A stretch of DNA of 21,026 nt, from positions 1 through 21,026 of the IMG/VR virus record IMGVR_UViG_3300013100_000036, one strand, 5' to 3'. A model generated the notes under the pieces. It ran no database searches. It worked only from the letters and a program-made list of their open reading frames with translations, and had not been told where the DNA came from. Shown piece by piece: positions 1 to 6,618 of this stretch (positions are counted from its first letter, which is position 1; each line of letters starts with the position of its first letter). The stretch is from a virus. Position numbers and translations under genes: made by a program.

Positions 1-122
1 GCGGTACGAACTCTTCGGTAATCACTACCAGTGTACGAGCGAGCAGTGCGAGTCAGGCAAAGGAAAAAATCAAGGAACGAGAGCGCGGTCAGGCAAAAAT
101 CATTTCTGCAGTAGAAACCTAA
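1..122 (+). CDS. C-terminal end of an unrecognised protein (partial)
   Basis: An open frame enters from the left edge (codons from position 3) and stops at TAA 120-122, giving 39 visible residues. The tail is Ser/Thr-rich, then Lys/Glu/Arg-rich (QAKEKIKERERGQAK), so it is probably helical and charged. No domain can be recognised from this fragment. It is followed by a hairpin and the next gene on the same strand. It lies outside the dusA junction, so it is probably host chromosome rather than phage. It could also be a chance open frame, since only 39 codons are visible. Confidence 0.45.
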   Translation, partial: GTNSSVITTSVRASSASQAKEKIKERERGQAKIISAVET

Positions 123-142
123 AACCAACAGATTACCTGCAT

Positions 143-173
143 AGCAAGCTCATATTATCGCTGTGAGCTTGCT
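143..173 (+). terminator. Hairpin between partial gene and 76-aa gene
   Basis: A perfect 10-bp inverted repeat (AGCAAGCTCA at 143-152 and TGAGCTTGCT at 164-173) encloses an 11-nt loop. It follows the TAA at 122 and precedes the ATG at 190. There is no clear T-run after the stem, so it may be a weak terminator or an RNA-stability hairpin. Confidence 0.45.
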
Positions 174-189
174 TACCTGAGGAAAAAGC

Positions 190-420
190 ATGGACGACGA
201 GATTCAGGAAAAAAGCGGACCTTCTTTCAACGAGTCGCTGGATAAAATGATGGGCGAAGCGTGGAGTGAAGTTAAGGATGATTTTTCCCATGGTACGGGT
301 ATGGACCGGGCTGCTTCGGCGGCAAAGCTGGTCGGCAAAGGGTCCTTTTATCTAGGTGTTAAATTTATTCAAAACCTACCTAATGCCATCGAGAAAATGA
401 AAGAGAAGCAGGCAAAGTAG
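190..420 (+). CDS. Small hypothetical protein, 76 aa
   Basis: The ATG is preceded by a purine-rich Shine-Dalgarno sequence (TGAGGAAAAAGC). The 76-residue product is acidic at the N-terminus (MDDEIQEKSG) and lysine-rich at the C-terminus (EKMKEKQAK). A short moderately hydrophobic stretch around residues 49-65 (GKGSFYLGVKF) is too weak to call a membrane segment. No family is recognised. A strong intrinsic terminator lies 18 bp after the stop, so it is probably a single-gene transcript or the end of one. It is on the host side of the dusA junction. That it is a real gene rests on the good RBS and the flanking hairpins. Confidence 0.6.
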   Translation: MDDEIQEKSGPSFNESLDKMMGEAWSEVKDDFSHGTGMDRAASAAKLVGKGSFYLGVKFIQNLPNAIEKMKEKQAK

Positions 421-437
421 TGCTGAGCTGTGCCTCT

Positions 438-478
438 AAAAATTGGCGGCTTTATCTAAATAAACTCGCCAATTTTTT
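438..478 (+). terminator. Rho-independent terminator
   Basis: An 11-bp perfect stem (AAAAATTGGCG at 438-448, CGCCAATTTTT at 467-477) with an 18-nt loop ends in six Ts. It closes the transcript of the 76-aa gene. It also argues that the frame open from GTG 420 is not translated from there, because the hairpin would lie inside that coding sequence. Confidence 0.8.
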
Positions 479-497
479 ACCCGATGTTTCTCTTGGC

Positions 498-860
498 ATG
501 GAACGTTCAATGATGGATGAGAAACTCGCTTACGTCTATTGGGCGCTATCTGACGCTTTTGTTGATACAGAAGTTGATTACGAAGCTATTGCACGCCAAA
601 CTGAAGACTATGACCCTGAGGAAATCAGGCGAATTCTTTATCATGAGGTAGCACCTGTCTGTCATACGAACCTTGAGACGGTGATTCCAATGACATGGTC
701 AGCATTCAATTTAGAAAACTTGAAAGCTGACATAAATGAAATGCTGGAGGCAAGAGAGAAAAGCAACTTCCGCCGACAATGGGACAAATTACTAATACGC
801 TGGCTTGAATTCAGATATGGCTACATCTGGAAGGACATCCAAAAACACTATCAGAAATAA
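498..860 (+). CDS. DUF7079-like hypothetical protein
   Basis: The frame is open from 420, but the terminator at 438-478 makes an internal ATG the better start: 498 (MERSMMDEK) or 510/513 (MMDEK, MDEK). None has a strong RBS. The product is about 120 residues. It shows the pattern I recall for DUF7079 proteins of Pseudomonas and relatives: an aromatic/LSDAFVDTEVDYEAIA opening, then EEIRRILYHEVAPVC, then a W-containing segment and a C-terminal helix rich in Arg and Trp. The function of that family is unknown to me. The gene stands alone on the host side of the dusA junction, followed by an apparently non-coding stretch up to dusA'. Family assignment is from memory and moderate; that it is a coding region is more certain. 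Confidence 0.65.
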   Translation: MERSMMDEKLAYVYWALSDAFVDTEVDYEAIARQTEDYDPEEIRRILYHEVAPVCHTNLETVIPMTWSAFNLENLKADINEMLEAREKSNFRRQWDKLLIRWLEFRYGYIWKDIQKHYQK

Positions 861-924
861 ATCCGCGCACAAAAAAATAAATCCAGTACACCTATTTCCC
901 TGCGACGAGTTAAAGGAGTAAGAA

Positions 925-987
925 ATGGCCCACATAATAGACAACTGCGTAGGTCAGATTTATTTACTACCAAGCATCCACTATTAA
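925..987 (+). CDS. Possible 20-residue peptide ORF
   Basis: An ATG six nt after a perfect AAGGAG (913-918) opens a 20-codon frame (MAHIIDNCVG...) ending in TAA. The RBS is better than those of most genes in the window, but the product is tiny and unrecognised. It lies between the DUF7079-like gene and dusA', so it could be a leader peptide, a decayed gene start or chance. Confidence 0.25.
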   Translation: MAHIIDNCVGQIYLLPSIHY

Positions 988-1086
988 TGAGCAAAGAAGA
1001 CAGACCTCCACCAGCCTCCAAACCCGTCCGCCCCCATTCCTGATAAACTCCCCCACCTCCCAGCCCCACCCAATCCAGAACCGCCA

Positions 1087-1164
1087 ATGTCCCCTATCTC
1101 CGCCACACCCGCCCCACTCTCCCGCCGCTTCTCCGTCGCCCCGATGATGGATTGGCACGGCTAA
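1087..1164 (+). pseudogene. dusA: Truncated 5' end of dusA at the prophage att junction
   Basis: Starting at ATG 1087 the frame reads MSPISATPAPL followed by SRRFSVAPMMDW, the conserved N-terminal FMN-barrel opening of tRNA-dihydrouridine synthase A. It then diverges (HG, stop at 1162-1164) where DusA should continue with TDRHCR. Only 25 codons remain of a gene of about 330. The 5' end of dusA is a known integration target for prophages and islands carrying a dedicated tyrosine integrase family. The simplest reading is that this is the displaced dusA start with its native upstream region to the left, and that the prophage begins inside 1120-1156. The other end, beyond this window, should carry a repeat of the att core that restores a full dusA. 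The functional dusA copy is not in the window. Confidence 0.85.
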
Positions 1165-1430
1165 TTCTACAGGCCTCTAAAGTCGCGGCCTCCAGCATCA
1201 TCAAGAAACGCACGTACCATTTTCGTACCACCCCATTTCTTTTTCTCCCCCTGGCGGGACAAGCGACATACCTCTCGTATCGTCGGAACACACGCCTGTC
1301 GCTCCAATCCCAAGCACTTCCCACAAACGTTTTTGTCGCGGGCAAAACGACTGCGCACGAGTGTCTCTTCGTCATCTGCATGAATGAGTGGCGAGGGCGA
1401 TCAGCTGTACCGTCTGATAGGTAATGCTGT

Positions 1431-1753
1431 TTTTTCGGCAAAGGCATCGGAAAAAGGTAATTTTTGTAAGTTCAACGGTCAATCTGGCTGAGAGCCTTGA
1501 TTTTACTGGGCTGCAAAGGATCGGCATGAAGTAATTTTTGAGTAATGTAGAAGTAAGGTAATTACCTTTTAAGGAAGTAATATTTGTTTTTATGCATCCC
1601 TTACAAATCAACAGCTTACAGCCATATTACCTTTTTCATTACTCAAAATTACTTTCCGAAGTAAGCCAGCAAAGCCAATGAATACGGGGCTTTCGCCGGT
1701 GTCCCGATATTCGAATTACCACATTACTTTTTTCCGATGGCGCTCCTGAAAAA
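1431..1753. repeat. Nested inverted-repeat structure with GTAAT/ATTAC boxes
   Basis: The outer arms are 1431-1461 and the reverse complement of 1723-1753: TTTTTC-N6-G(G/C)CATCGGAAAAA(G/A)GTAAT, identical at about 25 of 31 positions. A second, inner pair is 1528-1547 (GAAGTAATTTTTGAGTAATG) and the reverse complement of 1637-1656. Near the centre is a perfect 14-nt palindrome, AAGGTAATTACCTT (1555-1568). GTAAT boxes on the plus strand lie in the left half (about 1457, 1531, 1542, 1558, 1577). ATTAC boxes lie mainly in the right half (1561, 1626, 1638, 1648, 1715, 1723). No protein is encoded. It could be a MITE-like insertion, an array of protein-binding sites (integrase arms, terminase or a replication protein), or both. 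I see no obvious target-site duplication. Confidence 0.75.
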
Positions 1754-1932
1754 CCCGCATCGAAAGGTTTCGTCTACCTGTCTCCCGCTTCGCCAGATCC
1801 GCCCTGTCAGACCCCCACCCTTCGCAGGGATCCGCAGGCTTTTGGACCTTCGCCGCCACTACTACAGCGCCCGGCCGTGGGGGCGCTCGGCCAGGTGCAG
1901 GACTGCGGAAAAAAAGACCCATTTAGCCCGCA

Positions 1933-1950
1933 GGCGAGGTGGGGGGACGA
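1933..1950. other. Candidate cos site (cosN)
   Basis: The sequence GGCGAGGTGGGGGGACGA resembles the P2 cohesive end as I remember it (GGCGAGGCGGGGAAAGCAC): the GGCGAGG block and the following GGGG match. It lies in the expected place, upstream of portal gene Q and next to the att end as in phiCTX. The terminase encoded by P and M would cut here. The match is to a recalled sequence, so the exact cut position is not established. Confidence 0.55.
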
Positions 1951-2004
1951 CGGCGCGCGCCAAGCCACCCGCCTACACCTCTTTATGACACCGTCATGAG
2001 TACC

Positions 2005-2042
2005 TATCGGTAAGCTCATCGCCTCCCTACCGATACATCGGT
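2005..2042. repeat. Clustered inverted half-sites near cos (cosB-like?)
   Basis: TATCGGTA (2005-2012) is repeated inverted as TACCGATA (2028-2035). The second copy overlaps ACCGAT-AC-ATCGGT (2029-2042). Three ATCGGT half-sites within 38 bp, about 55 bp from the cosN candidate, suggest a binding site for a dimeric protein such as the terminase small subunit. The function is inferred. Confidence 0.4.
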
Positions 2043-2146
2043 CGAATCACGGAGTCGGCTTTGCCGTCATGACTGCCTTGACATACGCTTGGGCGATTGC
2101 TGAGAAGCCACTCTAAAACGACCACAATCGCAGGTGACGAAAGTCA

Positions 2147-2175
2147 TTACTGAAGCCGTGTTTGCTACGTATGAT
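2147..2175 (+). promoter_or_regulatory. Candidate promoter of the HEPN cargo operon
   Basis: A good -10 element, TATGAT (2170-2175), has a weak -35, TTACTG (2147-2152), at 17-bp spacing. The predicted start is about 80 nt before the TTG start of the first cargo gene. This would allow expression from the prophage without the late activator. The AT-rich stretch at 2207-2235 is an alternative promoter region. Confidence 0.3.
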
Positions 2176-2262
2176 AGGACTGGTTCCGGAAACGCGATGC
2201 AGGCGTTAAAAAATGAGAGAATATTATTAATTTGTTCGACGTAGAGAAGGGAGTTTCGCGTT

Positions 2263-2796
2263 TTGGAAGAGTCTGAACAAAACTATAGAGCGACAGCAAC
2301 TAACAGTCGAAAATACCCCAAACGCCTTACAGACTACATCGCCACTTTAGTCGGCAGAGGTAGACTTCTAGAGGCCAAGCATTTCTTCTTAGAGCTGTGC
2401 AAAACAAGCCCTAACCATGAAAAGACAATACGATTAGGCTACACCATTGCAATTGCCACCTTTGACAACGACTGGGTGTACAAATACGACAAACTCCTGA
2501 CTGACTCAGCGCAAGAAAGCAGTGAGGTGCTATGGTTTCGATTGCGCTATTATCAATCGCAAAACAACGTTGCAGCTTGCGAAAGTACAAGCTGCGAGCT
2601 ACTTGAAAAACGTCTAAGCAACGACCAACTTACCACCATTCTCGAAGTATGCATCGAACGACATAGCTACATAATAGCCGAACCTTTATCAAGATATTTA
2701 CAAAAGTACCGTATAACACTTTCCCCACAATTCAATACCTGGCTCAAGCAAATAGTTATCACTCAACTAATAGACTCCCTCCAGAGGTACAAATGA
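2263..2796 (+). CDS. Unknown helical-repeat-like protein, first gene of HEPN cargo operon
   Basis: The start is TTG at 2263, chosen because AAGGGAG lies about 8 nt upstream and no ATG is nearby. The 177-residue product appears wholly alpha-helical. It has repeated segments of the kind Y-x-x-x-L-x-x-x-G-R-x-x-E-A (residues about 23-45, LTDYIATLVGRGRLLEAKHF) and further helix pairs, reminiscent of TPR or other solenoid repeats. No named family is recognised. Its last codons overlap the next start (ATGA at 2793-2796), so the two genes are translationally coupled and probably act together. Base composition is much more AT-rich than the phage structural genes, a sign of separate acquisition. By position it is cargo between cos and Q. 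A partner or regulator role for the HEPN protein is inference. Confidence 0.75.
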   Translation: MEESEQNYRATATNSRKYPKRLTDYIATLVGRGRLLEAKHFFLELCKTSPNHEKTIRLGYTIAIATFDNDWVYKYDKLLTDSAQESSEVLWFRLRYYQSQNNVAACESTSCELLEKRLSNDQLTTILEVCIERHSYIIAEPLSRYLQKYRITLSPQFNTWLKQIVITQLIDSLQRYK

Positions 2797-3779
2797 CTAG
2801 CTTTCTAGTAGTGAAAATCTTGGATGATAGAAGCATCACGCTTCCATCCACCCTTAACTACGGAAGCGTTGAACCTCGATCTTATTCGGCTGATACCGAA
2901 CTCGAATCTCAGGCATTTGAAAAATCCGCATCCGAAGGCGGGCTGGATTTTAACAAACATAAAATATGCGCAAGAATTGCCACAATTGTGGACTGCGAAA
3001 CGCACATTGAAGCCATCCATATCGCCGACATCAAATTCTTGGAGGTCCTTGACTTTAAATCGACTGAATTTGCTGTATCAGCGATAAAGACATCCCGAAT
3101 TGGCCTAATCAAAGATTTATCTACAGGCGAAATCACACCCATTGAAAGATACGGATTTCAGCAGTCTCTTTCTTTCGTTGTACGGCACGGCGCGATACAG
3201 TGCATTGATGCGACCAGTTATGTTCTATCACTAAAAAATGAGCTTAGTGACCGATACAAGCGCTCTCTTCACTGGGGAAGAAACAGCAAAAACGAGACGA
3301 ATCCTCAACTGAAGATCATTTTTTTATGGTTTGCCTTAGAGGCGTTATTGAAAGCAGACGAAACCGATAACTGCGTCGAGAGCTATATTCGATTGTTTTT
3401 AGGCTTCCCAAATGGATTACAGCTTTTGATACTATCACCAACGGTGAGAGCCAAATTAGAAGACCATGAGAGATATAAATACTGGCAAAAACAACTTACA
3501 GAAACAGTTAAAGAAATTCGCGACTTCCGCAACAACTCCGTACACTCAGGATTTCGAAGCGTAGATTTCACAAAAGAAAAGCTAGAACTATTCAGCTCAA
3601 TAATGATTTATGCTGTAGGCAGGTGCCAAGCGGGAGTAATGCAAGGCCTGCTCAGCAACTTACAAACACTATCCGAATTCAAAGAATACGCAGTTCCTAT
3701 ATTTGAAAACAATACAAACCTAATAAATGACACTCACAACAATATTATTTACACTCTAGATCACCCTATGTATTACTAA
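2793..3779 (+). CDS. HEPN-domain protein (Apea-like), putative RNase effector
   Basis: This 328-residue protein is encoded in a 4-bp overlap with the gene before it. The N-terminal half (about 1-150) is beta-rich and unassigned. The C-terminal half (about 150-280) is helical and resembles the Apea-like HEPN domain: RYKRSLHW, then FLWFALEALLKAD, then EIRDFRNNSVHSGFR. The last contains the HEPN nuclease motif R-x4-6-H as R246-NNSV-H251. HEPN proteins with this motif are usually metal-independent RNases in toxin-antitoxin and anti-phage abortive systems. The motif and coupling are seen in the sequence; RNase activity and a defence role are inferred. The gene is AT-rich and sits in the slot where phiCTX carries a toxin gene. 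It converges on Q, with a GC-rich hairpin between them. I cannot match it to a named defence system. Confidence 0.75.
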   Translation: MTSFLVVKILDDRSITLPSTLNYGSVEPRSYSADTELESQAFEKSASEGGLDFNKHKICARIATIVDCETHIEAIHIADIKFLEVLDFKSTEFAVSAIKTSRIGLIKDLSTGEITPIERYGFQQSLSFVVRHGAIQCIDATSYVLSLKNELSDRYKRSLHWGRNSKNETNPQLKIIFLWFALEALLKADETDNCVESYIRLFLGFPNGLQLLILSPTVRAKLEDHERYKYWQKQLTETVKEIRDFRNNSVHSGFRSVDFTKEKLELFSSIMIYAVGRCQAGVMQGLLSNLQTLSEFKEYAVPIFENNTNLINDTHNNIIYTLDHPMYY

Positions 3780-3826
3780 TACCATATGGGGTTTCAATTC
3801 CTTCTATGACTACATTTGCTTAATCA

Positions 3827-3847
3827 CGGAGGGGTTACCCCCCTCCG
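3827..3847. terminator. Hairpin between convergent HEPN gene and Q
   Basis: A perfect 8-bp GC-rich stem (CGGAGGGG at 3827-3834, CCCCTCCG at 3840-3847) with a 5-nt loop overlaps the stop codon of Q (3835-3837 on the minus strand). There is no T-run on either side. It could act as a bidirectional terminator or protect 3' ends of both transcripts. Confidence 0.5.
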
Positions 3848-4854
3848 ACTTCATAGAGTCTGAATCGCATAATTTCTTCACCCAGCCAGTCGTTCAACTG
3901 AGTCATTCGCGTCTGTATCGGCTCCAGTTCATTGGCCGCATAAATCTGCGCCGCCTCCCGAATTGACCCAAACCCACCAGCGTTCTGCGGAACAATCCCC
4001 ATCAACTGCGGCGGAATGCGCAGGCTTGCCAACACGTCATCCCGCGTCTGATTCTTGATCGAGTTGAATTCATCCTTCGCTGCCACCTCGCTCACTGGGA
4101 TCAGCTGGATCCCGTCCTTCTTGCCGGTCGGCGAGTACACGAACAAATTCCGAAAATTCCCAGGCCCTTTCGACTCCTTCAACGCTTTCCGCAACGCATC
4201 AATATCAGCCTCAGTCTGCGCCGCATCCGTCATGTACAGAATGAACCCCGCATGACTGCCATTCTCGTAATATTTACGCCGAAACAACGTCGCCGACTCG
4301 TTCAACAACGCGGACTGCAAAGCGCTGATCCACTCCGGCAACCCATAAATCTCCTGGTGCAGATCGGCCTCTCGCAGATGAAAAATGCTGTCAGGCTCAA
4401 ACGCGTGTTCATCCTTCCACCCCCGCACCTGGTAGAACTGCCCATCCGGCCCAGCACGCATGTACTTGGCCAAGGGGGTTTCAAGCTTGCGAACCCCACC
4501 CAGCCGCGAACGCCGCCCCTCAAAATAGCCATTACCCAAGCACAAAAAGTCCAAGGCAAACTGCTCAAACGAAGCCCGCGAAAGCAGCGGATGCGGGATA
4601 AACGTCTTGCTCAGCAGGTTCCGCTTGAACATCAATCCCGAATGCAGATGCACGCTCGCCCCCACCGACCGGGCCAGCCCATCAAGCGACAGCGGAGGCT
4701 CATACCACCGCCCGTTGAACCAGCACTCCAGATAGTCGAAAACCTCCCGACCACCTAGCACCGGCGTCGGCTCGCCGAAGGAAAACACCTGCGTTCCCGC
4801 GCCGGTGGTGGACATGGTCGCGGGCAAACTCTGGTTGGCCATTTGTTCGGTCAT
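3835..4854 (-). CDS. Q: Portal protein (P2 gpQ-like)
   Basis: The 339-residue product matches P2 gpQ in length (344) and in typical segments such as VFDYLECWFNGRWYEPPLS near the start and LMGIVPQNAGGFGSIREAA near the end. The latter belongs to the phage portal (PBSX/P2 type) family. A dodecamer of this protein forms the portal vertex through which DNA enters and leaves the head, and it anchors terminase during packaging. The start ATG (4852-4854) overlaps the stop of P in an ATGA arrangement, so the leftward P-Q operon is coupled. Expression is probably from the late promoter between P and O. Q is the last gene before the cargo and cos region. Confidence 0.95.
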   Translation of the reverse strand: MTEQMANQSLPATMSTTGAGTQVFSFGEPTPVLGGREVFDYLECWFNGRWYEPPLSLDGLARSVGASVHLHSGLMFKRNLLSKTFIPHPLLSRASFEQFALDFLCLGNGYFEGRRSRLGGVRKLETPLAKYMRAGPDGQFYQVRGWKDEHAFEPDSIFHLREADLHQEIYGLPEWISALQSALLNESATLFRRKYYENGSHAGFILYMTDAAQTEADIDALRKALKESKGPGNFRNLFVYSPTGKKDGIQLIPVSEVAAKDEFNSIKNQTRDDVLASLRIPPQLMGIVPQNAGGFGSIREAAQIYAANELEPIQTRMTQLNDWLGEEIMRFRLYEVGGG

Positions 4855-6611
4855 CAGTAAATCTCCATGCGCCCGGTGTTGGCAGTGGTCTGCCCCTCAA
4901 GCGGTTCGTGGTGCAATGCGTGAAAGAGTGCCCAGGCCAGGTCGGCGTGGCCGGTGTTGTCGTTGCGGCCGGCGGTGTAGGTGTACTGGCGTCCGCCGGC
5001 GGTGACGGTTTTGCGGATCGCCATCAGCGACTGGGCCATGTCGGTCCAGCCGGCGTCGAATTCGAGCCGGCCCTTGTGGATCACGTCGTAGGCCTTAAGT
5101 ACCAGGCGTGTTTTGACTTCGGGCGAGTAGCTGAAGGTGGTGACCGCCGGGAAGAACTGGCGCACCAGCTGGGCCACGCCGCTGCCCAGACCGGTCACGT
5201 CGACGCCGATGTAGGTCACCCAGTAGCGGTCGCAGACGCTCTTGATGAACGCAGCCTGCGCGGCGAAGTCCATGCCCCGGAATTGGTGGCGTTCGAGGAT
5301 GCGAAACTTGCCACCCGGTACCAGGGGCGGCGCGACCACGACCATGCCGGAGCAGTCGCCCGTCTCGGCCGGGTCGTAGCCTATCCAGACCTGACGGTCG
5401 CCGAACGGGCGCATGGCGAACGGTTTGTAGTCCTCGGCCCACTCGACCCAGCTGTCCACCATGCACGACTGCAACAGGGTCAGCGGGAAGATGCTCGCGC
5501 CGTCATCGACAAACTCGCACATCAGCAGGTTGGCGAACGCTTCGGGGCTGTACTCCCGGCGCAGCTCCTCGATGTCGAACAAGTCACACCCACCCCGCTC
5601 CGCGTCCAGAATCGTGACGATCTGCCGCCACAATCGATCCTCACAGAACCGGCCCTGCTGGAGCGCGCCGTGGGACACGTCCACCTTCGTATGCTGCGCG
5701 GCGGGCTTGCCCTTGTTGAAGCGCTCGCCCGTCCAGAAGGTGTACGCCTCGTGGGCCATGCTCGACGGCGTGGAAAAGTAAGTCTTGCGCCACTTCTTGT
5801 GCATCGCCATGCCCGAGGCGACCTTGTTCAGCTCCTCAAACTTGAACGTCCAGAAGAACTCGTCGAAGTAGAAATTGCCGTGATAGCCCTGGGCGGTACG
5901 CGCGTTGGTACCGAGGAAAAACAGCTCGGCGCCGTTGGGCAAAACAATGGGATCGCCAGTCAGTTCGACGCCGATAATCTCGCGGCAGAACGCCTGAATG
6001 TAGCCCCGGAACAGGTAGGCCTGGTTCTTAGAAGCCGACAGGAAAATCTGGTTGCGCCCGGTGTCCAGCGCATCGATAAACGCCTCGCGGGCGAAGTAGT
6101 AAGTCGCACCGATCTGCCGGCTCTTGAGAATGACGCGGGTGCGCTGATTGCCAGCCCGGTACCAGTCTTTCTGATAGTCGAAACAGCCATCGATGAAGGC
6201 CTCGCGCAGCAGCTCGATTTGGTCTTCATCAATCTCGTTTTTGACCGCCTTTTTCTTCAGCTCGGCGTTGCGCTTGGCCAGGTTCGGGTTGAGGTCGGTT
6301 TCGGTACCGCCACCCTGAAAGCGCTGGATGCGCGCCTGCCGCTCCAACTGCCGGTGCAGCAAATCAATCTCTTTGAAATCGCCGCCGCTTTTCCCTTCCT
6401 TGAGGATGAGTTGCACCAAGCGCGCTTCCAGCGCCCCGCCGATGCGTTCGACGTTGTCGGCCCGGTCCCACTCATCGCGAGCCTTCCAGCTGTGTAGCGT
6501 TTTTTCCTTTTCGCCCGTAGCCTCGGCAATCTCGCAGATGCGCCAGCCCATCCAGTAGAGAAACTTGGATTGGCGGCGGGGATCGATGGGCAGCAGTTCG
6601 GTCGTAGTCAT
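4854..6611 (-). CDS. P: Terminase large subunit, ATPase/nuclease (P2 gpP-like)
   Basis: The product is 585 residues against 590 in P2. An N-terminal helix-turn-helix-like stretch (about 23-48, ICEIAEATGEKEKTLHSW) precedes a terminase ATPase. The ATPase has a deviant Walker A, KSRQIGAT (about 163-170), and a Walker B, FYFDEFFW (about 247-254). The C-terminal RNase H-like nuclease shows acidic residues in WIGYDPAETGD (about 409), YIGVDVTG (about 470) and GHADLAWAL (about 556). It would cut cos and pump DNA into the capsid together with gpM, docking on gpQ. The ATG at 6611 has no usable RBS. It lies about where the late promoter predicts transcription to start, so the mRNA may be leaderless. Confidence 0.96.
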   Translation of the reverse strand: MTTTELLPIDPRRQSKFLYWMGWRICEIAEATGEKEKTLHSWKARDEWDRADNVERIGGALEARLVQLILKEGKSGGDFKEIDLLHRQLERQARIQRFQGGGTETDLNPNLAKRNAELKKKAVKNEIDEDQIELLREAFIDGCFDYQKDWYRAGNQRTRVILKSRQIGATYYFAREAFIDALDTGRNQIFLSASKNQAYLFRGYIQAFCREIIGVELTGDPIVLPNGAELFFLGTNARTAQGYHGNFYFDEFFWTFKFEELNKVASGMAMHKKWRKTYFSTPSSMAHEAYTFWTGERFNKGKPAAQHTKVDVSHGALQQGRFCEDRLWRQIVTILDAERGGCDLFDIEELRREYSPEAFANLLMCEFVDDGASIFPLTLLQSCMVDSWVEWAEDYKPFAMRPFGDRQVWIGYDPAETGDCSGMVVVAPPLVPGGKFRILERHQFRGMDFAAQAAFIKSVCDRYWVTYIGVDVTGLGSGVAQLVRQFFPAVTTFSYSPEVKTRLVLKAYDVIHKGRLEFDAGWTDMAQSLMAIRKTVTAGGRQYTYTAGRNDNTGHADLAWALFHALHHEPLEGQTTANTGRMEIY

Positions 6612-6618
6612 GGCCGCG

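Larger units (their letters stand above)
1165..2262. other. Gene-free att-to-cos region of the prophage
   Basis: I see no convincing gene in these 1.1 kb. Frames that are open lack a plausible RBS and product. From 1165 to 1430 there is only unassigned sequence, including a short direct repeat (CGTACCATTTTCGTACCA, about 1212-1229). Positions 1431-1753 form an inverted-repeat structure, 1933-1950 resembles a P2 cosN, and 2005-2042 carries clustered inverted half-sites. A candidate promoter precedes the cargo operon. The order att, cos, cargo, Q matches the attP-cos-ctx arrangement described for phage phiCTX. Confidence 0.6.

Noticed and set aside
420-497. GTG 420 as the start of the DUF7079-like gene
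   Set aside because: A strong intrinsic terminator (438-478) would lie inside the coding sequence, and the family opening begins after about codon 27.
1094-1447. 117-codon minus-strand frame crossing the dusA junction
   Set aside because: It runs through the antisense of dusA' and ends beside the repeat structure; no RBS or family. I considered an integrase remnant but saw no Arg/His/Tyr box.
1737-1988. 83-codon frame through the cos candidate
   Set aside because: Start lies at the inverted-repeat edge, product has no recognisable features, no RBS.
2078-2106. Perfect TTGACA (2078-2083) as promoter for the HEPN operon
   Set aside because: At 16-18 bp spacing the only -10 options (CTGAGA, TGAGAA, GAGAAG) are poor; TATGAT at 2170 is better.
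4908-6497. Long open frame of 529 codons on the plus strand opposite terminase P
   Set aside because: It is the antisense of a certain P gene in GC-rich DNA; composition (many Val, Leu, Arg, no domain) and lack of RBS mark it as a shadow.
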